Source: Aradus depressus (lineage: Eukaryota; Arthropoda; Insecta; Hemiptera; Aradidae). From it: a DNA stretch of 64,000 nucleotides. Within the stretch, counting starts at the first letter, position 1; the number at the start of each line of letters is the position of its first letter. The notes beneath the pieces are model-generated. The model saw nothing but the letters and a program-made list of their open reading frames with translations, was not told the origin of the DNA and did not search any database. A program made the translations under genes and the position numbers. Below, piece after piece: positions 10,239 to 24,200 of this stretch. The DNA is taken from assembly GCA_963662175.1 (NCBI GenBank), contig OY759223.1:18081460-18145459 (forward strand), read 5' to 3'.

Positions 10239-12183
10239 TTTTTTTTCTTATAATATATTATTTTTTTACATTGTTTTCAGTATTATTATTATTTTGTTCT
10301 CCGTTTCCCTATCATGTGCTTGTCCAAGAATTAAGAAGCTCCGGCGAAATTCAATTTTTTTTTGAGGATTTCAACAGAAATAAAAAATATCCGTATGAAA
10401 AGAACAGTACGTATAAAAAAAAATACAACAAGAAATAGCAAAACAAAACAAAAAACACTCATAATTTAGGTACCTACTTAACCTATATTAAACATATTAT
10501 GGTTTAGGATGACATCACCCGAGTAAAAAAAACACCTCTGATGCACAACCTTTCTTTAACTCTTATGACATGAAAGTGAACTGGAATTTCTGATTAATAA
10601 ACATTGTAAAAAAGAGGAACAACTTAATGACTTTCGAGTAAAACCAACAACTCCAGCTGGCAAGGGGAGGGAGAATCAACTATTTTCCGAGTGTTACATA
10701 TTTATACATATTATCCCTTTCGAGTTCGTTGTAACCGAGTTTTTTCTCACTTGGGAATCACCGAATTACAACGAAGATGCTATGAAAAAATCAGTTTTTC
10801 TAGCGGATTCTATTTTGGTTCGCTTTAACGAGGGGTTCGTTGTATCCGAGTTCGTTGTAACGAGAGTTTACTGTATATGTTTTATATCATGTATATATAT
10901 AAAGCTGAAAATGTCTGTGCGTTGTACCGCTATAACTCACGAACGGCTTCATGCATTTGATTAATTTTTTTTAAAATTTGTTCTTCATCGTCTGTGGAAG
11001 GTTATAGGCGTATTAGTACCTCAATATCTGGTCCATCCCAGCATCCACCCACGCAATCTTTGTAACTCAAAAACCACTGCAATGATTAATGAGGAATCTT
11101 TTTGAATAGATAAGTTTTAGCTCCAGGATGGTTGAAGTCTATGTTTTAATCAACCTGGTGGTCACAAGCGTTTTCAAGTACGCATTGGCTAGGACGTCCA
11201 CTGATGCTAAGTATTCACTAGCTGTGGTTTCCGCCGTTGAATGGCGCGTACTAGCCATGGTGCCCAGGGGTCCTAAAAACTTACTAGCTGGGATGTCTGC
11301 CGTTGAAGGACTATAAGCGTTATTCCGTATAAATAATTGAAAATTATAACATCATGAATGTACTATTGAAGAATTGAAATGGATTCGAACGAGAGGTATT
11401 AGGAGAAAAGTCAAAGTTCCCCGGGCAACGCCGGGTATTACTGCTAGTATAATATATTTAAAAAATCTTGAGCACACCGTCCTTCGAATGGGAGGTTAAC
11501 CGATAGTCCTGAATACGATGTCAGGTACTCGTTAAAGACCCCTACTCTAGGTGAATAAAAATTTAGGGTAGGCAAAATTAGTAGAGTCGGGTTCTTGTGT
11601 AGTAGGCGTTATGATCTAGTAGTTAATTATGAGTCACAATAGCTAACTATAATATATTATTGTAGCATCACTTCTCCAATTTATATTTTGTCTTCTCAAA
11701 AAATAGCAATTACAAACGTTTTAAGAAGCACTCTCATCATCAGTATCTATATTACTTGTGTTCTTTAGGTTAACTATTCCTTCTGTCAATCAGAATCTTA
11801 TTTTTATAGGATATGTTTATTAAGTCGATTTCTATATTTAAACACCTAACAAGTATTCTGCTGTAATTTAGTTTTGATTATCTAACAAACCTAGGATAGT
11901 TGAAATTTCAGGATTTAGTGATTGATATTAATTCAACTATTGATTTTTAGCCGAAACGGTTGATTGGTTTTGGAAGGAGGGCGAAAACGAGATTGGGGGG
12001 CCATGGTGGCCGTGCGGGCTAGAGCGTAGGGCTTTGGTCGCATGGTCTCACCATGGTTTGCGGGTTCGAATCCCGTCCGGGAGTGAGTTTTATTTCGTAG
12101 ATAGAACTCCCTCCCGGGGCCATGGATGTCTTAAATAATTATATATAACACATTGACATGGCTAATATGCACCGTATATAAAG

Positions 12184-12231
<48 letters not shown>

Positions 12232-15200
12232 TAATTTGTTCTGGGGAAGTTGTTATATTTTTCCCTGGTGCATCTATTAATTTGGTGCATCAGGCTGAAA
12301 AGAAAAAAATGAAAGTATTATTGATATAGTACTCACTTGACATCCATGACGGTGTAGTTAGTGGCACCGTAGACAGTGATGTTGGTGAACATTGCTCTGA
12401 CCCGGACAGCTCCACTTCCGTTGTCCATCGTCATCTTGGGGATCTTGAGAGGCTCGATCGACTGGAGTCTTATATCTGGGATACCTACACAATACATGGT
12501 GGTTAGCTTGCGGAGAATGACAACAATATATATATATATATATATATTGATATTTAGGGGTAAGCCGGCGAGAGCGCAAAGCTGATTTTTATTATAAGGG
12601 TCACTATACGACGAGAGCGCAATTTGTAGTCCCCATATAAGATTACGAGCGGCGCATGCGTGAAGACACTTAGGCTTGTTGCATCAATGTTATGTCATGA
12701 TGTATAAAAATCATGCTTGGTCTTGGTAAAGGAGGCAAAGTAAAGAGAAAATCGAAGACAAAAAATAAAAAACATTTCCACTGTGTTGCGGGGTTGTGAC
12801 CGCCTCTAATGAGTCATAAATATTATAAAAAACAATAATAACGTTCAAATGTATTCGCCATGATAAATAATAAAAAAGTCCATGGAAATAATGATCAAAA
12901 TATTGCGAGAAAGAAAGAGAAAAAAAAAAAAAAAAAAAAATTTAAATAGATTGATAATATATACCATGACATAATATTGATGCAACAAGCCTAAGTGTCT
13001 TGACGCATGCGCCGCTCATAATCTTATATGAGGACTACACATTGCGCTCTCGTCGTATACCATGCGTATACCTGCTATAGGCTCTGCTATATGAAACCAT
13101 TGCGCTCTCGACGTATAAAAATGGGATTAATTTTTATTATCTGCACTATGGCAGTAGATGGCCGATATTTACATCCACCAACTTAGACCACTTAGATATG
13201 TAAACAAGACTACCTGAGACGGACCACAGAGATAAACAAATTACCTGAAACGGACCATTATAAGACAACAAACACGGACTAACCTCAGTACAACATTGAC
13301 CCCTGACCCCTGTGACCCCTTCCTTCCAAAAGTTCGTAGCTACAATCGTTTTTGCGGTAGAGAGCTCACAACGTTTCAAACACATACCGACACACAGAGA
13401 CAGATATCATTGTGCAAATGCTCAAAACATATTCGGGCGATCTTGAAACGTGAAAATCCGTTGAAAACTGGATCTCGGATTTTCCCACGATTACAATACT
13501 TGTATAGATTGTGATGTATAAAAAATACACACATTTAAATTATTAATATAAAAAAATTAATTATATTTATTTTTCTATAAAATCCAAAAAGCAACTGAAT
13601 TAGTGAATAAATAATATGAATGCATTTTCTTTTAAAACAAATGAGTAAAAAATAAAACACGGCCATCAGCTGTTTTTGAATAAGTGTGGAGACGAGTCGA
13701 GGTCTGGGTTAATGGTGAGACGGTCTGAGTGAAGATGGAGAGTTGTGTTTAGGCTTAGGAGTTGATGAACTAAATACGAGTGAATTAACAGTAAAATTGA
13801 TGCGCAAAGAAGGTACTGTTGAAGAATGTTCAAAATATAAAACAAAAAAGAAAAGGATTGAAATAGTTTTTAAGAGTTTAGTTTTTACGATTTTTCTTTT
13901 GTTTTTTGTTTCAATGTTTAGTTTAAAATTTTATAATGCAGATGTCAGAAAATAAACCCAATTATTTGTTCTCTTGTAAATTATATTCTATTCATTTTCC
14001 CTGTTGGCCCAGTAAGATAATTTCAAAACCTTTGGATTACATTTAATATTATTGAAAAAATGGCATCTCTTTAGAAATCCAAATGAAAAATTAGTTAATT
14101 GAATTTTTTTTAAAATACGTCCACTTTCTTAAAAATTGCGTCTTGAACTTTTGATATTTTTTCAGGGCCCTTTTCGAAAACTACTGTAGAAATCAAAATT
14201 TAGTAAAAGACCAGTTATAAAATGTCTACAGAAAATGTGGTAATTTATTGTTTATTTATATTATTTTTATATTTATTATTTGTATTAAATATTTGTTTAA
14301 TTATTATAATTTCATTTGTTTCATTTTATTAATTATTATTTATTTATTTTTATTTTAACCACATAATTTTATCAATTTAACATTAACATTTCTAATTACC
14401 ACAAAGTAAAAAGAATATATTTCAAAAAGTAGTTTGTTTCATTTATTGAATAACTAGCAGTAATACCCGGCGTTGCCCGGGGAACTTTGAATTTTCTCTC
14501 AATATCTCCTATAAGTCTATTCAATCCTTCGACACCACATTCATGATGTTATAATTTTCGATTATTCATACGGAATAAGGCTCATAGTCCTTCAACTATA
14601 GTTCTGCTAGTAAGTTTTTAAGACCCCTGGGCACCACAGCTAGTATGCGCCTTTCAACGGCGGAAACCCCAGCTAGTGAATACTTGGCATCGCTGGGCAC
14701 TACAGCTAGTAAGAAGTTAGGAACGCTGGGCATTACAGCTAGTATGTGCCTTGCGACGGCGGACCCTACAGCTATTACGTAGTTAGGAACGCTGGGCACC
14801 ACAGCTAGTATGTTCCTTGCGACGGCGGACCCTACAGCTATTACGTAGTTAGGAACGCTGGGCACCACAGCTAGTAAGTGTCTTGTAACGGCGGACCCCC
14901 AGCTAGTGTTAGGAACGCTGGGCATCTCAGTTAGTATGTGCCTTGCGACGGCGGACCCCACAGCTAGTACGATATTAGGAACGCTGGGCACCACAGCTAG
15001 TAAATGCCTTGCAACAGCGGACCCCAAAGCGAATACATAGTTACTACTACATGTGATATTCATGACAATCCGATTACCCTTTAATCAGTCAGCATTTTTT
15101 TATGCTTTGCCCCCCCCCCCCCCCCCCCTGTTCAATTTTTGAAGATGTCACATAGTGTATTTTTCTATTTGGCCATCAAGAATACTACATAAGAAATTCC

Positions 15201-18200
15201 ATGACAATCCGATCATCCGTAAATGATCTATCACTATTTTCAAATTTACGCCTACCCCACAACCCCCCTCCCGTTCAAAATTTTGGGACGCCACACACCT
15301 TTTTTTTCCTTTTTGGCTTTTAAAAATACTACATGTGAAATTTCATGACAATTCGACCATTAGTTAATGAGTTAGCACTATTCATATACTTAGGCCCCCC
15401 TTACAACCCCCCCTCCCGATCAAAATTTTGAGACGCGACATAGCCTATTATTCAATCGGGCTCAAAAGAATGCTACATGTGAAGTTTCATAAAAATCCGT
15501 CCAGCCGTATGGGCGTGATGCTGGAACAAACATACAAACACACAAACCCACAAACCCCGTTTCAGCTTTATTAATATAGACTTAATCGTTCTGCTCAACA
15601 TAGGGTACGTGACATCACCCAACACTCCTGCCAACTTCCTACCACCATCTCCAAAGCCCACTTATATTCCACACTAGCAGTAATACCCGGCGTTGCCCGG
15701 GGAACTTTGACTTTTCTCCCAATATCTCCTATAAGGCTATTCAGTTCCTCGACAGTACATTCATGGTGTTATAATTTTTAATTATTCATACGGAATTCAA
15801 CTGTAGTAACGCTAGTAATTTTTTAGGACCCCTGGGCACCACAGCTAGTATGCGCCTTTCAACTGCGGAAACGACAGCTAGTGAATACTTAGCATCGCTG
15901 GACGTCCTAGCCAGTGCATACTTAAGAACGTTTTGACCACAGCTAGTATGTGCCTTGCAACGCTGGGCACCACAGCTAGTACGTAGTTAGGAACGCTGGG
16001 CACCACAGGTAGTATATGCCTTGCAACGGCGGACCCCACAGCTAGTAGGTAGTTGGGAATGCTGGGCATCACAGCTAGTATGTGCCTTGCGACGGCGGAC
16101 CCCGCAGCTAGTACGTAGTTAGGAACGCTGGTCACCACAGCTAGTATGTGCCTCGCAACAGCGGACCCCACAGCTAGTACGTAGTTAGGAACGCTGGGCA
16201 TCACAGCTAGTAAGTGCCTTGCAACAGCGGACCCCACAGCTAGTATGTAGTTAGACCCACTGGGCATCACAGCTAGTCCGTAGTTAGGAACGCTGGGCAC
16301 CACAGGTAGTACATGCCTTGCAACAGGTAGTACACGCCTAGCCAGTGCGTACTTAAGAACGCCATTGACCGCAGCTAGTAAGTGCCTTGCAACAGCGGAC
16401 CCCACAGCTAGTACGACATTAGGAACGTTGGGCATCACACCTAGTAAATGCCTTGCAACAGCGGACCCCACAGCGAATACATAGTTACTACTACTACACG
16501 TGAAATTCATGCAAATCCGCTTACCCTTTAACAGTACATTCATGATGTTATAATTTTCAATTATTCATACGGAATAAGGCTTATAGTCCTTCAACTATAG
16601 TAACGCTAGTAAGTCTTTAGGACCCCTGGGCACCACAGCTAGTATGCGCCTTTCAACGGCGGAAACCACAGCTAGTGAATACTTAGCTTCGCTGGACGTC
16701 CTAGCCAGTGCGAACTTAAGAACGTTTGTGACCACAGCTAATATATGCCTTGCAACGCTGGGCACCACAGCTAGTACGTAGTTAGGAACGCTGGGCACCA
16801 GAGGTAGTATATGCCTTGCAACGCTGGGCACCACAGCTAGTACGTAGTTAGAAACGCTGGGCACCAGAGGTAGTATATGCCTTGCAACGGCGGACCCCAC
16901 AGCTAGTACGTAGTTAGAACGCTGGTCACCGCAGCTAGTATGTGCCTCGCAAGAGCGGACCCCACAGCTAGTACGAAGTTAGGAACGCTGGGCATCACAG
17001 CTAGTATGTGTTTTGCAACGGCGGACCCCACAGCTAGTACGTAGTTAGAAACGCTGAGCATCACAGCTAGTATGTGTTCTGCAACGGCGGACCCCACATC
17101 TAGTACCTAGTTAGAAACGCTGGGCATCACAGCTAGTATGCTTTTGCAACGACGGACCCCACAGTTAGTACGTTTTTAGGAACGCTGGGCCCTACAGGTA
17201 GTAGGTGCCTTGCAACTGCGGACCCCACAGATAGTATGTAGTTAGAACCACAGGGCATCACAGCTAGTATGAGTTTTGCAACGGTGGACTCCACAGCTAG
17301 TACCTACGTAGTTAAATACGCTGGGCCACACTGCTAGCGCCTTGCAACAGCAGACCCCACAGCTAGTACGTAATTAGGAACGCTGGGCATCACAGCTGAT
17401 GAATGTCTTGTAGGTGCCTTGCAACAGCGAACCCCACAGCCAGTACATAGTTAGGAACGCTGGGGCTGAGCACTACAGCTAGTAAGTGCCTTGCAACAGC
17501 GGACCCCACAGCTAGTACGATATTAGGAACGCTGGACATCACAGCTAGTAAATGTCTTGCAACAGTGAACCCCACAGCGAATACATAGTTACTACTACTA
17601 CTACATGTGAAATTCATGACAATCCGATTCATGACAATACGATCAACCGTTAATGAGCTAGCTCTATATTTATACTTAGTCCCCCCCCCCCCTCAACCCC
17701 GCCACCCGTTCAAAACTTCGGGACGCCACACACCTTATTTTTCTATTTGGCCTTCAGGAATAATATATGCGAAATTTCGTGACAACACGACCAACCGTTA
17801 ATGAGCTAACTCTATATGTATATTTAGCCCCCCCCACAACCCTCCTTCCTGTTCAGAATTTTGGGCCGTCACACACCTAATATTACTATTTGACCTTTAG
17901 GAATATTACATGTGAAATTTCATGACGATTCGCCCATTAGTTAATGAGTTAGCTCTATATTTATACTTAGGCCCCCCCACTACCCCCCCTCCCGTAAAAA
18001 CTTTTGAGCCGTCACACCGCCTTTTTTTTTATTTGGTCTTCAGGAATACTACATGTGAAACTTCGTGACAATCCGACCAACTGTTAAAGAGTTAGCTCTA
18101 TATTTATACTTAGGCCCCCCCACAACCCCCCTCCCGTTCAAAACTTTGGGACGCCACACCTTTTTTTGCTATTTGGCTTTTAAAAATACTACATGTGAAA

Positions 18201-21200
18201 TTTCATGACGATTCGCCCATTAGTTAATGAGTTAGCTCTATATTTATACTTAGGCCCCCCCACATCCCCCCCTCCCGTTCAAAACTTTGGGACGCCACAC
18301 ACCTTATTTTTCTATTTGGCCATCAGGAATACTCCATGTGAAATTTCGTGACAATCCGACCAACCGTTAAAGAATTAGCTCTATATTTATACTTAGGCCC
18401 CCCCACAACCCCCCCTCCCGTTCAAAACTTTGGGACGCCACACACCTTTTTTTCCCATTTGGCTTTTAAAAATACTACGTGAAATTTCATGACGATTCGC
18501 CCATTAGTTAATGAGTTAGCTCTATATTTATACTTAGGCCCCCCCACAAGCCCCCCCCCCGTTCAAAACTTCGGGACGCCACACACCTTTTTTTCCTTTT
18601 TGGCTTTTAAAAATACTACATGTGAAATTTCATGACAATTCGACCATTAGTTAATGAGTTAGCACTATTCATATACTTAGGCCCCCCTTACAACCCTCCC
18701 TCCCGATCAAAATTTTGGGACGCGACATAGCCTATTATTCAATCGGTCTCAAAAGAATGCTACATGTGAAGTTTCATAAAAATCCGTCCAGCCGTATGGG
18801 CGTGATGCTCGAACAAACATACAAACACACAAATCCACAAACCCCGTTTCAGCTTTATTAATATAGACTTAATCGTTCTGCTCAACATAGGGTACGTGAC
18901 ATCACCCAACACTCCTGCCAACTTCCTACCACCATCTCCAAAGCCCACTTATATTCCACACTAGCAGTAATACCCGGCGTTGCCCGGGGAACTTTGACTT
19001 TTCTCCCAATATCTCCTATAAGGCTATTCAGTTCCTCGACAGTACATTCATGGTGTTATAATTTTTAATTATTCATACGGAATTCAACTGTAGTAACGCT
19101 AGTAATTTTTTAGGACCCCTGGGCACCACAGCTAGTATGCGCCTTTCAACTGCGGAAACGACAGCTAGTGAATACTTAGCATCGCTGGACGTCCTAGCCA
19201 GTGCGTACTTAAGAACGTTTTGACCACAGCTAGTATGTGCCTTGCAACGCTGGGCACCACAGCTAGTACGTAGTTAGGAACGCTGGGCACCACAGGTAGT
19301 ATATGCCTTGCAACGGCGGACCCCACAGCTAGTAGGTAGTTGGGAATGCTGGGCATCACAGCTAGTATGTGCCTTGCGACGGCGGACCCCACAGCTAGTA
19401 CGTAGTTAGAACGCTGGTCACCGCAGCTAGTATGTGCCTCGCAAGAGCGGACCCCAAAGCTAGTACGAAGTTAGGAACGCTGGGCATCACAGCTAGTATG
19501 TGTTTTGCAACGGCGGACCCCACAGCTAGTACGTAGTTAGAAACACTGAGCATCACAGCTAGTATGTGTTCTGCAACGGCGGACCCCACATCTAGTACCT
19601 AGTTAGAAACGCTGGGCATCACAGCTAGTATGCTTTTGCAACGACGGACCCCACAGTTAGTACGTTTTTAGGAACGCTGGGCCCTACAGGTAGTAGGTGC
19701 CTTGCAACTGCGGACCCCACAGATAGTATGTAGTTAGAACCACAGGGCATCACAGCTAGTATGAGTTTTGCAACGGTGGACCCCACAGCTAGTACCTACG
19801 TAGTTAAATACGCTGGGCCACACTGCTAGCGCCTTGCAACAGCAGACCCCACAGCTAGTACGTAATTAGGAACGCTGGGCATCACAGCTGATGAATGTCT
19901 TGTAGGTGCCTTGCAACAGCGAACCCCACAGCCAGTACATAGTTAAGAACGCTGGACATCACAGCTAGTAAATGTCTTGCAACAGTGAACCCCACAGCGA
20001 ATACATAGGTACTACTACTACTACATGTGAAATTCATGACAATCCGATTCATGACAATACGATCAACCGTTAATGAGCTAGCTCTATATTTATACTTAGT
20101 CCCCCCCCCCCCCCCTCAACCCCGCCACCCGTTCAAAACTTCGGGACGCCACACACCTTATTTTTCTATTTGGCCTTCAGGAATAATATATGCGAAATTT
20201 CGTGACAATACGACCAACCGTTAATGAGCTAACTCTATATGTATATTTAGCCCCCCCCCACAACCCTCCTTCCTGTTCAAAATTTTGGGCCGTCACACAC
20301 CTAATATTACTATTTGACCTTTAGGAATATTACATGTGAAATTTCATGACGATTCGCCCATTAGTTAATGAGTTAGCTCTATATTTATACTCAGGCCCCC
20401 CCACAACCCCCCATCCCGTTCAAAACTTTGTGACGCCACACACCTTATTTTTCTATTTGGCCTTCAGGAATACTCCATGTGAAATTTCGTGACAATCCGA
20501 CCAACCGTTAAAGAATTAGCTCTATATTTATACTTAGGCCCCCCCACAACCCTCCCTCCCGTTCAAAACTTTGGGACGCCACACACCTTTTTTTCCTCTT
20601 TGGCTTTTAAAAATACTACGTGAAATTTCATGACGATTCGCCCATTAGTTAATGAGTTAGCTCTATATTTATACTTAGGCCCCCCCACAACCCCCCCTCC
20701 CGTTCAAAACTTTGGGACGCCACACACCTTATTTTTCTATTTGGCCTTCAGGAATACTCCATGTGAAATTTCGTGACAATCCGACCAACCGTTAAAGAAT
20801 TAGCTCTATATTTATACTTAGGCCCCCCTTACAACCCCCCCTCCCGTTCAAAACTTTGGGACGCCACACACCTTTTTTTCCTATTTGGCTTTTAAAAATA
20901 CTACGTGAAATTTCATGACGATTCGCCCATTAGTTAATGAGTTAGCTCTATATTTATACTTAGGCCCCCCTTACAACCCCCCCTCCCGATCAAAACTTCG
21001 GGACGCCACACACCTTTTTTTCCTATTTGGCTTTTAAAAATACTACATGTGAAATTTCATGACGATTCGCCCATTAGTTAATGAGTTAGCTCTATATTTA
21101 TACTTAGGCCCCCCCACAACCCCCCCTCCCGTTCAAAACTTTGGGACGCCACACACCTTTTTTTCTTGTTTGGCTTTTAAAAAGACTATGTGTGAAATTT

Positions 21201-24200
21201 CATGACAATTCGATCATTAGTTAATGTGTTAGCACTATTTATATACTTAGGCCCCTCTTACAACCCCCCCTCCCGATCAAAACTTTGGGACGCCACACAC
21301 CTTTTTTCCTGTTTGGATTTTAAAAAGACTACCTGTGAAATTTCATGACAATTCGACCATTAGTTAATGAGTTAGCACTATTTTTATACTTAGGCCCCCC
21401 CACATCCCCCCCTCCCGTTCAAAACTTTGGGACGCCACACACCTTATTTTTCTATTTGGCCTTCAGGAATACTCCATGTGAAATGGCTCGAAAGAATGCT
21501 ACATGGGCAGTTTCATAAAAATCCGTCCAGCGGTTTGGGCGTGATGCTGGAACAAACATACATACATACATACATACATACAAACAAACAAACAAACAAA
21601 CAAACAAACCCCGTTTCAGCTTTATTAATATAGATATGAGATTAGCTGAAGCAATGGCTACTCGAATTACTTTCCATTTAGTTAACATTCAGTCATGATG
21701 GTCAGTTTGGACTCATTATGACTTATAATTAATGTTATATGTAGAGAGAAGACACGACACTGCGTGGCGACTTCCTGAAAGTACTGTTCAACTTAGTGGG
21801 TCGAAGCAGCATCCTATTTCAACCTATTCAGCTCTTTGAACCATTGATCTCAAACTTGACTCATATGGTCAGTCAGTGAAGAATACAGATAATTTAAGTG
21901 TTGAGATGAACTTAGCGTCTTGGCATAAATCAAATAGATGAATATGAGCAATCAAATTAGTCATATTTCATCTATACACTTATTTTTTGGTAGTTGTTTT
22001 GACTCAAACCCGGGCTTTAACTATGAGGTTATTACTAACCAGCAGTAATACCTAGCGTTGCCCGGAGAACTTTGACATTTCTCCAAATATCTCTCATTCG
22101 AATCCTACTCAATTCTTCAACAGTACATTCATGATGTTATAATTTTCAATTATTCATTTGGAATAAGGCTTAAAAAGTGCTTCAACGGCAGACACCCCAG
22201 CTAGTAAGTGTTTAGGACCCCTGGGCATCACTCCTTTCAACGGCAGAAACCACAGCTAGTAAATACTTAGAATCGCTGAATATCCTAGCCAGGCTTAAGA
22301 ACGCTTGTGTCCACAACTAGTATCGGCCTTGCAACAGCATACACGCCAGCTAGTACATAGTTAGGACCGCTGGGCACAACAGCTAGTATATGGTGGATAT
22401 CAGCAGGTCAGTCTCGCAAGTTATAAGGCTATAAATAACGTCAAAAATTTGTCTAAGATACTTTTTGTTGTTGGTTAATAATCTCCAGGTAAATAAATTA
22501 ATTTTTCTTCTCTCCACAAGCAAGTTAGTCCACTTGAAAAACATCATTCGTCAATGTTTTATAAATTGTTTTAACCTTAAAATGATTATAATGCAATTTC
22601 TAATGACAGTATTGCAATTAAAGTTATGAAGAATAAACTTTTGACTAATGTTTTTCATAAAAACTTCCGTCATTTACTTTAAAATGTTTACCATTAGTTA
22701 TCAACTATATTGAAAAATGGGCAAAAAAATTTGAAAGTAAGAAGAAAAACGAAGGTCAGATGATAGATGAAGACAAGTCGATGGCTTCCTTGACAGGTCA
22801 GTGTCACTCTTTATTGAGGAAGAAAGGTATGTAAGTGTTTAGCGTAACTGGTTATTTGGGAGAGATTAGATTACTTGAAACTACCGCAAAATCCACTAAA
22901 GAATGGATGTTCAATTACTGCATTCAATGCCATTTTTAGTGTTCCTGTTTGTGAATCGAAAAACGGAATTTTTATAGTAAACTCCCGATCCAGCCTTCAG
23001 CCAATTGATAAAAAAGTACCTGGGAGAAGGACTTACCAGCCCACAACCTCACAAGACCCTTTTCAACATTAATAACAATAATAAACTCAAATGTGTCATG
23101 TTCTACGTAGTAATGGCGTTAAAAATTAGAGGACGTTAAATAAAGTACAATTTTGTAAGAAGAATTATATTTATTTGGTTATTATGAGCTATGTTTAATT
23201 TCCGAGTATTTTATTATTATTATTATTTTCTTTTATTATTCTATGATTTTTTAAAAAGTTTTCCTTCTTTTTAATGTTCAGGAATATATATATCAGACGG
23301 AACTTCTTGCCTGAAAGATGTATTTCCTGGCTGTACCTCTATAGGCGGTTTAATGTCTCTAGGTCATGCATGATTTGATTATTTTTATATTTTCATTTTT
23401 AGTCTAAATAATTTAATATCTTTGTTCTTATTATTTACAGTATTCAGTTTTCAATTATTATTTGTACAAATATTACCACCATTTTAGAATTTTACCTTAT
23501 TTTGTAATATAATTTATTTTTTTTATTAGGTTTTAAAAGAGGGTGCGTGCACCTTGCATTGCAGCAACATCACCCAGTCAACGTTAGAAAAGTTCGGGGA
23601 TCAAGGAGTTACTGAGGGACTGGTATTGGCCATCGGCGAAACTATTGCGCTGATCGTCCCCAGCCCATATTACATTGCCTGTTTCTGCTCCCGCGAGGAG
23701 CCGATGAATCAGCAGAACATCGGGTAGTCCGTTTCCGTCACCATCTGCCGTAGATCCAGTCCCAAATACCATCTGTCCCATGAATCAACTTCACCCTAGC
23801 TTCGTCGTATAGCGGACATTCGAGGACCACATGTTCTGCAGTCTCGATACCGCCGCACGCACAGTTCTTTCGTCTCTCTGGTGAACATGAGCCCGACTCT
23901 ACTATGGGAATACTTAATGGTGCTTGCCTTGAATTTTTATTCACCTAGGGTAGGTTGCATTTAACGAGTACCGGGGAACATCACTTAATTAACGTTCCAT
24001 CCGAAGGACAGCTTTCTCAAGGTTTTTTTCTCTTTCTAGATAAAAATACCCAAAGGGCCCTGGCCGGATTTCGAACCCGCGATCTTGAGCTCAGTAGGCT
24101 AGCAACTGTATGTTTATTCTTAATGATTGTTGTTTTCCCATTGAGATATAAGTACAAATTTATCTTTTTTCTTTTGTAAGTACAGTTGAACCTCTTTAAG

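Noticed and set aside
10120..10438. Two overlapping ORFs rich in Ile and Tyr
   Set aside because: They are translated (TA)n microsatellite inside a pogo MITE.
9050..12336. Intron 3 length (3,287 bp) equal to the Helitron duplication period
   Set aside because: The two regions share no structure that would explain it; taken as coincidence.
12376..12585. Plus-strand ORF opposite exon 3
   Set aside because: It is the shadow of the minus-strand takeout exon and runs into a (TA)n microsatellite.
14596..15063. 155-codon repetitive open frame
   Set aside because: Same minisatellite in Helitron A; no start context, domain or splice signal.
15878..16543. 221-codon minus-strand open frame of VPSVPNYVLAVGSAVARHIL-type repeats
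   Set aside because: It is a 33/66-bp minisatellite inside a Helitron. The unit is a multiple of three, so the frame stays open without selection; sister arrays are broken at many points.
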